Source: Terriglobia bacterium
GTDB lineage: Bacteria; Acidobacteriota; Terriglobia; Terriglobales; Acidobacteriaceae
NCBI GenBank assembly: GCA_032252755.1
Contig: JAVUPY010000017.1
Span: 153,404 to 217,403 of the forward strand
Direction of reading: 5' to 3'
DNA: 64,000 nt
The notes under the pieces are model-generated. The model saw nothing but the letters and a program-made list of their open reading frames with translations. It searched no databases and was not told the origin of the DNA. This document shows, in pieces, positions 9,530 through 18,930 of the stretch. Position numbers and translations under genes: made by a program. Within the stretch, counting starts at the first letter, position 1; every line of letters starts with the position of its first letter.

Positions 9530-10405
9530 GTGAAGTACATTGCATCTCTGTTTGTATTTCTGGGCAGTGTGGTTGCGAGCGCCCAGGTCCCCCATTTCAA
9601 ACATGTCGTGGTTGTCGTGGAAGAAAACCACTCCTACTCGCACGTGATTGGCAATCCGGCAATGCCCTACCTGGACCATTTGGCAAACATGTACGGCCTG
9701 GCGAAGGATTATTACGCCAACAGACATCCCTCGATCGGCAATTACTTCATGCTGACCACGGGCAAGATCATCACCAACAACGACGGATACACAGGAGTGC
9801 TGACCGGAAGCAACGTGGTTCAGCGGTTGCTGACGGCAGGCAGGAGTTGGAAGGTTTACGCCGAAAGTCTTCCTTACACCGGATACATCGGCGGCGATCG
9901 CTTCCCATATCTCAAACACCACAACCCGTTCGCGTACTTTTCAGACGTCCGCAACAGCAGCACACAAAGGTCGCACATTGTCTCGACCACGCACCTGAGC
10001 ACTGATCTCTCCAACAACGCGCTTCCGAATTATGCGTTCATCGTGCCGAATGTTCTGCACGATGCCCACAATTGTCCATACGGCGGGACGTGTTCCGAGA
10101 ACCTGAAACTCTCAGTAGCCGATTCGTGGCTGAAGACGCACATCGCTCCCATTCTTGCCAATCCGTCGTTCAAGGCCAGTGGCGTTCTGGTGATCGTGTT
10201 CGACGAATCGACCACGAGCGATACAGCTCATGGTGGCGGCCACGTTGCGGCGGTAGTCGCAAGTTCGCAGTCAAAAATGGGATATCGTTCAACCACGTTC
10301 CATCAACATCAGTCGGTGCTCAAAATGACGTGCAGTGCGCTGAGCCTAAGTTCCTGCCCTGGAGCTGCGGCATCGGCCAGCCCAATGTCGGAATTCTTCA
10401 AGTGA
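9530..10405 (+). CDS. Secreted phosphoesterase (acid phosphatase / phospholipase C superfamily)
   Basis: Exported hydrolase of the PF04185 phosphoesterase group, which includes AcpA acid phosphatase and phospholipase C. After a signal peptide (KYIASLFVFLGSVVASAQ) comes the diagnostic FKHVVVVVEENHSYSHVIGN with metal-binding Glu/Asn, then RHPSIGNYFMLTTGK (nucleophile-region Ser), VLVIVFDEST and HGGGHVAAVV (metal-binding Asp and His). GTG at 9530 is preferred over ATG at 9503: CGGAGGT lies five bases before it and the signal peptide then starts cleanly. Product 291 residues. Substrate (phosphomonoester or phospholipid) unknown. An intrinsic terminator follows. Confidence 0.82.
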   Translation: MKYIASLFVFLGSVVASAQVPHFKHVVVVVEENHSYSHVIGNPAMPYLDHLANMYGLAKDYYANRHPSIGNYFMLTTGKIITNNDGYTGVLTGSNVVQRLLTAGRSWKVYAESLPYTGYIGGDRFPYLKHHNPFAYFSDVRNSSTQRSHIVSTTHLSTDLSNNALPNYAFIVPNVLHDAHNCPYGGTCSENLKLSVADSWLKTHIAPILANPSFKASGVLVIVFDESTTSDTAHGGGHVAAVVASSQSKMGYRSTTFHQHQSVLKMTCSALSLSSCPGAAASASPMSEFFK

Positions 10406-10478
10406 TTGACTGCCATTGCGGCTGAAGAACCGGGAGTTGAAACCCAGGTTACACTAGAAATGGAAGCAGTCAATCCAC

Positions 10479-10505
10479 CGGCGCCTTCAGCAGGCGCCGT
10501 TTTCA
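10479..10505 (+). terminator. Intrinsic terminator after phosphoesterase gene
   Basis: CGGCGCC (10479-10485) and GGCGCCG (10493-10499) form a seven-base stem, followed by TTTTC. It separates the plus-strand phosphoesterase from the convergent ECF sigma gene. Confidence 0.75.
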
Positions 10506-10548
10506 TTGCTCGCTCTTTCTTAAGCTATTTGTCGGTCTGGGGTTGGGT

Positions 10549-11178
10549 TCAAGCCGCGAGTCTCTCTTCCCTTTCTGGCGACTGCTCTTCGAAATCGAGC
10601 AGCAACTCGCGAAGCCGCCGCCTGGCCTTGAACAGCTGCGACTTCGTATTCCCCTGCGTACAGCCCAGAATCGCAGCAATTTCCGAGTGTTCGAAGCCCT
10701 CAATGTCGTGTAGCACGAACATGATGCGATATCCCGGCGGCAAAGAATTGATGGCATGCTCGAGTTCGATGCGCTCAACGGAATGGGTGAGATGCCGGTC
10801 CTCGACATGGAATCGCTCACCTTCGAGCGGCTCGCCATCGTCATAGGTCAGTTCGGTGTCAGCATTCTCCGTCGGGGTGGTCTTGCACCGTCGGAAGTAC
10901 ATAAGGACAGCATTTACGGCGATACGGTGCAGCCAGGTGGAGAATAGGGAGTCTCCCCGAAAAGTGTTGATACGTCGGAACGCACAGAGAAAACTCTCCT
11001 GCAGAACGTCTTCGGCTATGAAGGGATCCTTGATCATGCGCAGACAAAGAGCATGAATTCGGTTGCGATACTTTTTGTAAAGGATTCCGAACGCTTCGAT
11101 ATCGCCCGCGCAGGCGCGCTTCACGATTGCATTGTCGTCATCGCGTTTTGGCTTTTGTATGACATGGTTGGAATTCAC
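10549..11178 (-). CDS. ECF-family RNA polymerase sigma factor
   Basis: Sigma-70 family group 4 factor of about 209 residues. Region 2 is visible as EDVLQESFLCAFRRINTFRG followed by FSTWLHRIAVNAVLMYFRR; region 4 as INSLPPGYRIMFVLHDIEGF then HSEIAAILGCTQGNTKSQLF. The GTG at 11178 is chosen because AAGGAG lies eight bases upstream; an alternative GTG at 11262 would add 28 residues. It is last in a minus-strand series oxidoreductase, STAS, sigma. No obvious anti-sigma gene follows, and the STAS protein upstream may take part in control. Target promoters unknown. Confidence 0.88.
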   Translation of the reverse strand: MNSNHVIQKPKRDDDNAIVKRACAGDIEAFGILYKKYRNRIHALCLRMIKDPFIAEDVLQESFLCAFRRINTFRGDSLFSTWLHRIAVNAVLMYFRRCKTTPTENADTELTYDDGEPLEGERFHVEDRHLTHSVERIELEHAINSLPPGYRIMFVLHDIEGFEHSEIAAILGCTQGNTKSQLFKARRRLRELLLDFEEQSPEREERLAA

Positions 11179-11287
11179 TCCACCCGCTCCTTCTGAAGAA
11201 TCTTCGTCGTAAGACGCGATTTCCCAGGGGAGGTTCTGCACGTCAATATGTGCCTGAGTCACTGGGCCTGAAGAAACTTGAAAAATG

Positions 11288-11668
11288 TCAGGGGCGCCAT
11301 TCGGATGGCACCGAAGCGCCAGCAGCCGCATTAAAGCTGGCAGCCGCATCTTCCGGCGAATCGAAGACTTCGAAGATTGTGGCAAGCTTGGTGATTTGCA
11401 GCAGGTCGCGCACACGCGTCGTAAGATTCGCCAGCTTGATCGATCCGTAGCCGCTCCGTGCCGAAGTGTAAAGCGACATGAGGACCCCGACGCCGGAGCT
11501 ATCGACATACGTAACTTGCGCGAGATTCAGGACGACATTCGGGGATTCGGCCAGAAGCTCCTTGACGTGCTGACGAAGGGCAGCACTTTCGTCGCCGAGC
11601 ACGATGCGGCCAATACAGTTAACAATCGCGATATCACCCAGGTAGCGGGTTGCAAGCTGAAGCGACAT
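11288..11668 (-). CDS. STAS-domain anti-sigma factor antagonist
   Basis: 126-residue single-domain STAS protein of the SpoIIAA/RsbV type. It has VVLNLAQVTYVDSSGVGVLM near 45-64, where Asp56-Ser57-Ser58-Gly is the usual phosphorylated loop. Such proteins bind an anti-sigma kinase when unphosphorylated and so free a sigma factor (partner switching). A strong ribosome site (GGAGGTTTTGTT) precedes the ATG; an upstream extension in the same frame is not homologous. The neighbouring ECF sigma gene makes a functional link tempting, but ECF factors are not classic clients of SpoIIAA-like proteins, and no HATPase anti-sigma gene is adjacent. Confidence 0.85.
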   Translation of the reverse strand: MSLQLATRYLGDIAIVNCIGRIVLGDESAALRQHVKELLAESPNVVLNLAQVTYVDSSGVGVLMSLYTSARSGYGSIKLANLTTRVRDLLQITKLATIFEVFDSPEDAAASFNAAAGASVPSEWRP

Positions 11669-11696
11669 AACAAAACCTCCGGTCGAGAATTCTGAA

Positions 11697-13973
11697 TCAA
11701 TCTGCTGCGATCGACGGTTTCGACAGGCAAGCGGCCGCGAGCACTTCAACAGTCGTGTTGTAGTCGGGCACACCGCTGGCGTCGAGGCGTCCGGCCGGGA
11801 TGATCTTGTTGACCTCCGGCCAATGCGCCTGCAGACACCCTGGGCGAATGCGATCAATGCGAACGCGCCCACGGAACTCGCCAATGTTGTTGCGCAATGT
11901 TATCTCGTCGCCGTTCTTCAGGCCGAGACGGTCGGCGTCCTCCTGCGCCATGAAGATATCTTGGCGGCGAGCACCTGTGAGTGGATCCTTGTCGGCATGA
12001 ATGATGCTGTTGAACTGCTTGCCACGGCGAGTGCCCAGAAGGAAATGCCCTTCGGGGACTTTCTCGTCTGGTAGAACGACCGCGGAAAAATGGCCGAGGC
12101 CGTCGGGCGTGAGGAACTTGTCAACGAGGAGTCGCGGGCCACCGTACTGGAAACTGTCGCCCTTCTTCTTCATGTTCGCGATGCCCTTGTATGTTGGACA
12201 TACACGATCAATCTCGTCCCGGATGTCCTGTGTGTCGCGCCATTGGAAGAATTTGCGGGCGCGCTCAGGATCGAGTTTGCGCGCCACTAGAACCGGAATC
12301 TCCCATTCATCTTTGGCCTCTTCGACGCGTGGGCCAGGAATTTCCGGACTATAGATGATGCGGCGCTCGGTGCTGGTTTCCGTGCCGCCACCGCGTTGCT
12401 CGTAACGGGTCTTCGCAGGAAGAAGGACCACGGTGTCGGCCGGATCGACGAACATGGTCGGGTTGACGACGATGTCCTGGTGGATTCGCAACTTGATGTT
12501 AGCGAGAGCATCGTGAACGAGATTGGGCTCAGGCAAAGTCTGCTTGAAGTTGCCGCCGCTCTGCCACAAGGCATCAATTTCGCCACGGGAGGCGGCGAGC
12601 ACCATGTGCGCGGCGCTCAGACCCTTCCATGCCGGAGGCTGGAATCCCCACATCAGGGGATCGGCGAATTTCGTTGCGTTCTCCTCGGTTACAGGCGAGC
12701 CCATGACGTAAGCGCCGGGCATGGCGCCCATCTCAGCACCGCCCTGGACGCCGCTGTGTCCACGAATTGGCATGAGTCCGGTGTGACGACGCCCGACGTT
12801 TCCACGCGCAAGTTGCAGGTTCACGATGGCCTTCACGTTGTCGGTGCCATAGGAGTGCTGGGTGATTCCCATGCTCCAGACGGCGATCGCAGAGGTTGCT
12901 TTGCCGAACATTTCGGCAAAGCGAAACATGTCGGCGCGAGTAAGACCGGAGCCGCGTTCCAACGTCTCCCAGGAGAGCGGGCGGACCTTGGATTCAAGAT
13001 CCTCCCAACCGACGGTCCGCTGGTAGATGAAGTCGCGATCTACCCAGTCGTTATCGATGAGGTGCTTGAGAACGCCATAGAAGAACGGGATGTCGCCGCC
13101 GGCGTGGATTTGAAAATAATCGTCGGCAATCCTGGTGCCGAACAGGGCGCTCTCGGTAACGGAGGGAACCCAGTATCGCTTCAGGCCCGGTTCCTCGTAG
13201 GGGTTGATGACGACTACCTTTGTACCAGCCTTCTTCGCATAGTAAAGATACTTAGTCGTGACCGGTTGATTGTTCGCGAGGTTGGTGCCGATGAGGATTA
13301 ACAGGTCGGTGCCAACCCAATCCGAGTAGGAACAGGTAGTAGCGGCACAGCCAACCGTGGCGCTGAGTCCGACAGTACTGGGAGCGTGGCAGATGCGGGC
13401 GCTTGTGTCGATGTGGTTAGTGCCAATAAAACGAGCGACCTTCTGGTGGGCGTAGTAGGCTTCGTTGGTCAGCCCGCGCGAGGTGAGATACCAGCCGACA
13501 CGGTGCGGATCGATGGTGCGGAACTGGTCGGCAATAACCGTCGTCGCTTGGTCCCACGAAACGCGGCGAAAACCTTTCTCGCCCTTGCGACGAATCATGG
13601 GAACCGGAAGGCGCCCCAGATTGCGTAACTCACCTTCATTCTTATCCTGCAGACGACTGGCATCCTCAAGAAGCCGATAATCCATGGCTGCCATAGTGTT
13701 GAGGCGCAGCAATTTCAGACGCAACGAACAGAGATGAATGCCCTTCATCGTCCAATCGCGCATCCCGGTGGTGCCGAGCGAGCAACCATCGCAGCAACCG
13801 TTCTTCAGGATGCGTAAGGCATAACCGAGATTGTCGCGGTTCTCCCACGCGATCTCGGCGATTTCCTTGTAAGCGTTTGGGTGCTGCTGGTGAAGACCAT
13901 ATGGGACGAGACTCACCCAACTTTTCCGGTCGAAAGCTTTGCCTGCACGCGATTCAGCGTGCTCTTCCATCAC
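11697..13973 (-). CDS. FdhF/YdeP-family molybdopterin oxidoreductase
   Basis: Large (758 residues) Mo-bisMGD enzyme of the FdhF/YdeP type (formate-dehydrogenase-like alpha subunit, Mo-containing). Characteristic N-terminal NGCCDGCSLGTTGMRDWTMK near 58-77, ICHAPSTVGLSATVGCAAT near 194-212, the cofactor-binding LILIGTNLANNQPVT, and GHSGVQGGAEMGAMPG near 413. No Tat signal, so cytosolic. E. coli YdeP is linked to acid resistance, but the substrate of this family is not established. The STAS gene starts 28 bases after its stop, so oxidoreductase, STAS and ECF sigma probably form one transcript. mogA near 2 kb may supply cofactor chemistry. Confidence 0.88.
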   Translation of the reverse strand: MMEEHAESRAGKAFDRKSWVSLVPYGLHQQHPNAYKEIAEIAWENRDNLGYALRILKNGCCDGCSLGTTGMRDWTMKGIHLCSLRLKLLRLNTMAAMDYRLLEDASRLQDKNEGELRNLGRLPVPMIRRKGEKGFRRVSWDQATTVIADQFRTIDPHRVGWYLTSRGLTNEAYYAHQKVARFIGTNHIDTSARICHAPSTVGLSATVGCAATTCSYSDWVGTDLLILIGTNLANNQPVTTKYLYYAKKAGTKVVVINPYEEPGLKRYWVPSVTESALFGTRIADDYFQIHAGGDIPFFYGVLKHLIDNDWVDRDFIYQRTVGWEDLESKVRPLSWETLERGSGLTRADMFRFAEMFGKATSAIAVWSMGITQHSYGTDNVKAIVNLQLARGNVGRRHTGLMPIRGHSGVQGGAEMGAMPGAYVMGSPVTEENATKFADPLMWGFQPPAWKGLSAAHMVLAASRGEIDALWQSGGNFKQTLPEPNLVHDALANIKLRIHQDIVVNPTMFVDPADTVVLLPAKTRYEQRGGGTETSTERRIIYSPEIPGPRVEEAKDEWEIPVLVARKLDPERARKFFQWRDTQDIRDEIDRVCPTYKGIANMKKKGDSFQYGGPRLLVDKFLTPDGLGHFSAVVLPDEKVPEGHFLLGTRRGKQFNSIIHADKDPLTGARRQDIFMAQEDADRLGLKNGDEITLRNNIGEFRGRVRIDRIRPGCLQAHWPEVNKIIPAGRLDASGVPDYNTTVEVLAAACLSKPSIAAD

Positions 13974-14209
13974 ATCAGCTCCTGGGTGGGGTTAAGAGCT
14001 ATACGGGTAGCCGGAGTGTCTAATGTGTAGACCGCCATTTCTTCTACCGGAAGCTCCACCCCACAGTGCCGCATACGATAGCGGAATTGGACACAATTAA
14101 CAACTGGCTTGTATCGGATTCTGAATGCCAAAACTGAAGTTTCAGTGAAAATGGTCTTTCGTCAAAGGCGGCGGATTTGGCGACGGGGAGTGATCGTAAC
14201 GAGCCCCCT

Positions 14210-15637
14210 TTAGGCGGTCCGATTCGCCTGTCTCTTGAGATTGCGCCAGTAGAAATACGCGGGTGTACCCAGCAGCATGATAGCGATTCCACCCAACGCC
14301 TGAACGGGTCGCTCCCAGAATGTGTTCAGGGCCCATGCGCCGCAGATTACACAATAAAGAATCGGAACCCAGGGATAGCCGGGACACTTGTAGTCGCGTG
14401 GAAGATCGGGCCGGGTGCGGCGGAACACGAAGATAGTAGAGGCAGCCGCCGCGTAAGCTATCACGCTAATGAACATCGCGTAGGTAAAGAGTTCGTCGTA
14501 GCGCCCGAGCAGCACCAGTGCGCATGACCAAACACATTGCAGGACAAGGCTGAAGACCGGCGTATGCCAGCGAGGATGAACTTCAGCGAGTTTCTGAAAG
14601 AAGATACCATCCCGAGCCATCGCATAATAGACGCGCGCTCCGCTCATGACACACGCGGCCGCAGCGCCGAATGCTGAAACGGCAACGAGCATTCCCATGA
14701 GGCGTCCGGCGGCGGGAAAGAAGAGTGTCTGCGCTGCCGCTTCTGCAACCGTGGGCTGCTGCGAAATCGCGCTGAGGGGCATCGCATACAGATAAAGGAC
14801 ATTGGCGCCCACGACCAGGGCACCGATGATCAGTACGGACAATATCAGCGATCGCGGTACGTTCCGCTCCGGCCTCTTGACTTCCCCAGCCACCCAGGTG
14901 ATGTAGACCCATCCATCGTAGACCCAGAAAACCGCGATCAGCGCGACGCCGAAGCCACTGAGCAGTGTCCGGCTGTCGTAATGCTCGATTGGCGTGTGCG
15001 TGAAATTCGACCAGTTCCCGTGACCCAGGGCGAACCCGAGGAGCAGAAACGCACCGAGCGCTCCAAATTTCACCCAGGTCGCCAGATTTTGCAGGAGCAC
15101 TGCGGGGCGCAGTCCGATGATGTTGATCCAGGTCAGAAAAACGATGGCCGCGATCGCGACGACGTGTCCGCAGTTGAGAGTGAAACCTAAGATAGTGATG
15201 ATCGGGCGCGATGCATGAAGCTGAGGAATGATCGCCCCCATGTAATAAGCAAAGCCGACGGAGATGGCGGCGAGACTGCCGCAGACGTTAATGGAAAAAA
15301 TCATCCATCCGTACAGAAAACCGACCAGTTCGCCGTAAGCTTCTCGCAGATACACATACTGTCCACCCGCGTCGGGAAACATCGACCCGAGTTCCGCAAC
15401 GGAAATCGAAGCGAGCCAGGTAACAACCATGCCAGCGAGCCAAGCCCCAATAAAAATGATGGGGATACGGGTGGCGGCCGCTACCTCGTTGGACGTGAGG
15501 AAAATACCTGTTCCGATCGTGCCACCCACTATCAGGAGCACGGCGTCCGGCAGCGACATGGCCCGAACAAGCCCCGCCTTTCGTTCGGGACGGGTGTTCC
15601 CCGCCACGGGCTTTGACGCTGCTTCGCTATAATTCAT
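14210..15637 (-). CDS. APC-superfamily amino-acid permease
   Basis: Inner-membrane transporter with about 12 helices, LAT/APC type. It starts SLPDAVLLIVGGTIGTGIFL (helix 1 with the GxGIF unwound substrate site), has SMFPDAGGQYVYLREAYG and FWVYDGWVYITWVAGEVKRP in the conserved loops, and ends with a short basic tail. ATG at 15637 is taken as start (475 residues); the frame also allows ATG at 15679, which would overlap the divergent Rieske gene region. Substrate cannot be assigned. It is divergent from the Rieske oxygenase with overlapping promoters, which hints that the permease imports a compound the oxygenase handles. Confidence 0.87.
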   Translation of the reverse strand: MNYSEAASKPVAGNTRPERKAGLVRAMSLPDAVLLIVGGTIGTGIFLTSNEVAAATRIPIIFIGAWLAGMVVTWLASISVAELGSMFPDAGGQYVYLREAYGELVGFLYGWMIFSINVCGSLAAISVGFAYYMGAIIPQLHASRPIITILGFTLNCGHVVAIAAIVFLTWINIIGLRPAVLLQNLATWVKFGALGAFLLLGFALGHGNWSNFTHTPIEHYDSRTLLSGFGVALIAVFWVYDGWVYITWVAGEVKRPERNVPRSLILSVLIIGALVVGANVLYLYAMPLSAISQQPTVAEAAAQTLFFPAAGRLMGMLVAVSAFGAAAACVMSGARVYYAMARDGIFFQKLAEVHPRWHTPVFSLVLQCVWSCALVLLGRYDELFTYAMFISVIAYAAAASTIFVFRRTRPDLPRDYKCPGYPWVPILYCVICGAWALNTFWERPVQALGGIAIMLLGTPAYFYWRNLKRQANRTA

Positions 15638-15713
15638 CGGGTTCGTTGCAAGGTATTGCAGTATGACACGTGACGTCAATAAAGATAAGAAAACCGGGCG
15701 GAGTGATCTTGTG

Positions 15714-16775
15714 ATGAATCCGGCGATCGAGTTCGCCTCAACCTTACCTTCCGAGTACTACACCGACCCGAAGTACCTGCAGTTGGAACGGAAGAACACC
15801 TTCTGGCGAACGTGGCAAATTGTCGGCCGATCCGAACAGGTCTCCAAGGCAGGCGACTACTTCACGGCAAATCTCTGCGGTGAGCCGCTGCTGATTGTTC
15901 GCGACACGGAGAACACGTTGCGTGGGTTCTACAACGTGTGCCGGCATCGCGCCGGCCCGCCGGCAGAAGGATGCGGTTCGCGGAAAGTCTTTCGCTGCGG
16001 ATATCATGGATGGACGTATGGGCTCGATGGGCGGCTGTTGAATGCTCCCGAAATGGACGGGACCAAAGATTTTCGATTCGAGGACTTTCGGCTGCGGAGC
16101 ATTCGAGTTGAGGAATGGGAAGGCCAGGTATTCGTTAACCTCGACGACAACGCGGAGTCCCTACCTGAGTCGCTGCGAGAGTTGCCGAACCAGGTCATGA
16201 AATTCAGGTTCGGCGAAATGAGACTGGCCGGTCGTCGCGACTATCACATGCGGTGCAATTGGAAGGTATACATCGACAACTATCTCGAGGGTTATCACCT
16301 GCCGAGTGTGCACCCGAGCCTGAACCGTGAACTCGATTACAACGCCTATGTCACAACACTTTTCGAGAGACACTCGCTGCAGACCAGCCCGATCCGCGGC
16401 CCTGAAAATCAGGTGTCAGTGGAACGCCGCTACAAGCAGGCCGACGGCGACATGGCAGCTGAATACTACTGGATTTTCCCAAACTGGATGTTGAACTGCT
16501 ATCCGGACAACGTTTCGCTCAACATCGTGCTGCCGACTGGCCCGGAGACGTGCGTCGCCATTTTCGAGTGGTACTTCCTGGCGGAACGGATCTCCGCGGC
16601 AGAGGAGACGATCAAGTTCAGCGACGAGATTCAGTTGGAAGATGGTCGCATTTGCGAGACCGTGCATTTGAATTTGAAGTCGCAATCCTATGCCCGTGGG
16701 CGCTACAGTGTGAAGCAGGAGAAATGCCTGCATCATTTTCATCGGTTGTACGCGAAAGTGATGGGCCTGGCGTGA
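15714..16775 (+). CDS. Rieske non-heme iron oxygenase, alpha subunit
   Basis: Aromatic-ring-hydroxylating / choline-monooxygenase-like Rieske protein, about 353 residues. The [2Fe-2S] ligands are Cys76, His78, Cys95 and His98 (VCRHRAG ... CGYHGWTYG, spacing CxH-x16-CxxH). The mononuclear iron region is NWKVYIDNYLEGYHLPSVHP, with Asp bridging and two His ligands. GTG at 15711 or ATG at 15714 is favoured because GGAG at 15700-15703 fits; an upstream ATG at 15663 overlaps the divergent permease leader. No ferredoxin or reductase subunit is beside it. Substrate unknown: a quaternary amine or an aromatic acid are both possible. Confidence 0.87.
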   Translation: MNPAIEFASTLPSEYYTDPKYLQLERKNTFWRTWQIVGRSEQVSKAGDYFTANLCGEPLLIVRDTENTLRGFYNVCRHRAGPPAEGCGSRKVFRCGYHGWTYGLDGRLLNAPEMDGTKDFRFEDFRLRSIRVEEWEGQVFVNLDDNAESLPESLRELPNQVMKFRFGEMRLAGRRDYHMRCNWKVYIDNYLEGYHLPSVHPSLNRELDYNAYVTTLFERHSLQTSPIRGPENQVSVERRYKQADGDMAAEYYWIFPNWMLNCYPDNVSLNIVLPTGPETCVAIFEWYFLAERISAAEETIKFSDEIQLEDGRICETVHLNLKSQSYARGRYSVKQEKCLHHFHRLYAKVMGLA

Positions 16776-16918
16776 AAACCCGCTCCGGGCTTGCGATTAC
16801 ACACGCTCACGTGATATTCATCACTGCTGCAGCGTTCTCACGGCGTAAGGTGTAATCTGCCGTATTACGGTCGACAGCAAGCGCTCGGTAGACTCGTATT
16901 TGCGGGGAGGTAATTCCT

Positions 16919-17806
16919 GTGTCGAAGCGACAACGCACATCGGCCGCACTAATCATCTTCGTACTGCTCACCACTATCTCAACCATTCTCGTCGCGCAGT
17001 CGGCTTCGGACTACATCGTGAAAGTTCCCGTGGCGGACATGCATTCGGCTCCATCGGATGACTCCGATGTGGTCTCGCAGGCAATCCTCGGCAGCAATGT
17101 GACGGTCCTGAAAGTAAATGGCGATTGGGCTAAGGTTCGCACCGACGATCAATACACCGGGTGGATGCCACTGAATGCCATGGTACCGAAGTCGGGAGCA
17201 CCGGCCTATGGAGGTTCCGGCAAAATGGCACAGGTCACGAGCGTGTTCGCGCACATCTATCGCGAAACAGATGTGACGAAGCATGCGCCACTTTTCACTG
17301 CACCGTTCGACAGCCACATCGCAGTCATCGATGCAATGAACGGCGATGCACGGTGGTTGAAGGTGCAACTGCCGGATGGGACGGTTGGGTATGTTCAGCG
17401 CGGCGATGTGACTCTGGACCCCAAAGTTCTGACTATTCCCGAATCGATCGACTTGGCGAAACGCTTTCTCGGGCTCCCGTATACGTGGGGCGGAAGCTCT
17501 TCTTATGGTTACGATTGCTCTGGATTCACTCAGATGCTGATGCGAAGCCGCGGAATCATTATGCCGCGCGACGCCGATTTGCAGGCAGCATGGAGCGGAG
17601 TAATGACAATCAAGCGGGACGAACTCAAGCCCGGCGATCTGTTGTTCTTCGGCAGCAGTCCGGATCACATAACACATACAGGGATGTATATCGGCAATGG
17701 CGAATTCATACATGCCACGACCCACGACCATCCGGTAGTGCAAATCAGCCGTCTAGACGATCAGCCGTGGACGCGAATTCTCGTGGCAACCAGGAGGGTG
17801 AAATGA
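16919..17806 (+). CDS. NlpC/P60 murein-peptide endopeptidase with SH3 domains (YkfC-like)
   Basis: Exported cysteine peptidase, 295 residues. Signal peptide 1-29, two bacterial SH3 domains (about 30-95 and 105-165), then the NlpC/P60 domain from 175 with FLGLPYTWGGSSSYGYDCSG holding the catalytic Cys, and DHITHTGMYIGNGEFIHAT with the catalytic His. This matches gamma-D-glutamyl-diamino-acid endopeptidases such as YkfC, which cut L-Ala-gamma-D-Glu-linked murein peptides. Start is GTG with GGGAGG nine bases upstream. Its stop overlaps the ATG of the next gene, an L-Ala-D/L-Glu epimerase homologue, giving the same pair as in the Bacillus ykf operon. Confidence 0.88.
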   Translation: MSKRQRTSAALIIFVLLTTISTILVAQSASDYIVKVPVADMHSAPSDDSDVVSQAILGSNVTVLKVNGDWAKVRTDDQYTGWMPLNAMVPKSGAPAYGGSGKMAQVTSVFAHIYRETDVTKHAPLFTAPFDSHIAVIDAMNGDARWLKVQLPDGTVGYVQRGDVTLDPKVLTIPESIDLAKRFLGLPYTWGGSSSYGYDCSGFTQMLMRSRGIIMPRDADLQAAWSGVMTIKRDELKPGDLLFFGSSPDHITHTGMYIGNGEFIHATTHDHPVVQISRLDDQPWTRILVATRRVK

Positions 17807-18930
17807 ATCGGCGAGAATGGATGAAGACGACCGCGACAGCGGGCGCAGCGGTGGCACTGGGCAGCGGCTTGGATGCGGAGGCGTTGGGAAAAACCATGCA
17901 GAGTTCGGGAGGAACGAAGTTCGAGACACAGATTCGGCGCCTCAAGACACGTCATACGTGGACAACGACCATGTCGGCGAGCGACTTTCGCGACACCCTC
18001 TTTGTGAATCTCACCCGGGATGGAGTAACCGGCACAGGCGAAGGCGCTCCGATCGTTCGGTATTACGAAGACGCCGTTGGTGGACAAAAAGCGCTGGAAT
18101 CCGTGCGCCAGTTGTTGACGGAAGCGGATCCATGGCAGTACGCGAAAGTAATGGATCAGCTGAATCACCGCATCCAGGGCCAGTTCGCAGCAAAGGCGGC
18201 CGTTGATATAGCACTGCTCGACTGGGTTGGGCAGAAACTCAACATCCCTCTATATAAGTTTTTCGGGCTCGATGCGAAAGATGCACCCATCACCACGTTT
18301 TCAATCGGAATCGATACACCGGAGATTACCAGACAGAAGGTACGTGAAGCCGAGCAGTACCCAGTCCTGAAAATCAAAGTAGGGTTGAGCACCGACGAGC
18401 CGACCATCGAGGCGGTGCGCAGCGTGACGAAAAAGCCGTTACGTGTGGACGCCAACGAAGGCTGGACGGATAAGGAAGAAGCGGTCCGTAAAATCAATTG
18501 GCTCGAGAGTCAGGGTGTGGAATTCATTGAGCAGCCAATGCCCGCGGCCATGCTGGAAGAGACTCGCTGGGTACGAAGCCGGGTGCATCTGCCGATCATC
18601 GCGGACGAAGCGTGCCTAAACATCGCCGTGATCCCGAAACTCGCAGACGCGTATGACGGCGTCAATGTCAAGTTGGACAAGTGCGGCGGGATGCAGCAGG
18701 CGCAGCGCATGATCCAGATCGCGAAATCACTCGGGATGAAGACGATGCTCGGGTGCATGGTCTCGAGTTCCGTGAGCGTAACCGCCGCGGCACATCTCTC
18801 ACCACTGGTGGATTACGCCGATCTCGATGGCAACCTGCTGATCGCAAATGATCCATATTCCGGTGTCAAAGTGGAACATGGAAGGCTGATCCTTCCGGAT
18901 CGTCCAGGATTGGGATTGAAGCCAGTCTAG
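17803..18930 (+). CDS. L-Ala-D/L-Glu (dipeptide) epimerase, Tat-signal bearing
   Basis: Enolase-superfamily epimerase that interconverts L-Ala-D-Glu and L-Ala-L-Glu released from peptidoglycan. Catalytic set visible: Lys in VLKIKVG, metal ligands in RVDANEGW, EFIEQPMP and IADEAC, and the second Lys in NVKLDKCGG. ATG at 17803 overlaps the upstream stop (ATGA) and has CAGGAGGGTGAA before it; the longer frame through the peptidase gene is not used. The N-terminus NRREWMKTTATAGAAVALG is a twin-arginine signal, so the enzyme is predicted to fold in the cytosol and be exported to act beside the NlpC/P60 peptidase. The usual family members are cytosolic, which makes this location noteworthy. Confidence 0.88.
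   Translation: MNRREWMKTTATAGAAVALGSGLDAEALGKTMQSSGGTKFETQIRRLKTRHTWTTTMSASDFRDTLFVNLTRDGVTGTGEGAPIVRYYEDAVGGQKALESVRQLLTEADPWQYAKVMDQLNHRIQGQFAAKAAVDIALLDWVGQKLNIPLYKFFGLDAKDAPITTFSIGIDTPEITRQKVREAEQYPVLKIKVGLSTDEPTIEAVRSVTKKPLRVDANEGWTDKEEAVRKINWLESQGVEFIEQPMPAAMLEETRWVRSRVHLPIIADEACLNIAVIPKLADAYDGVNVKLDKCGGMQQAQRMIQIAKSLGMKTMLGCMVSSSVSVTAAAHLSPLVDYADLDGNLLIANDPYSGVKVEHGRLILPDRPGLGLKPV

Noticed and set aside
17161..17802. N-terminal extension of the epimerase frame through the NlpC/P60 gene
   Set aside because: It is the +1 shadow of the peptidase; the epimerase has its own ATG with ribosome site and Tat signal at 17803.
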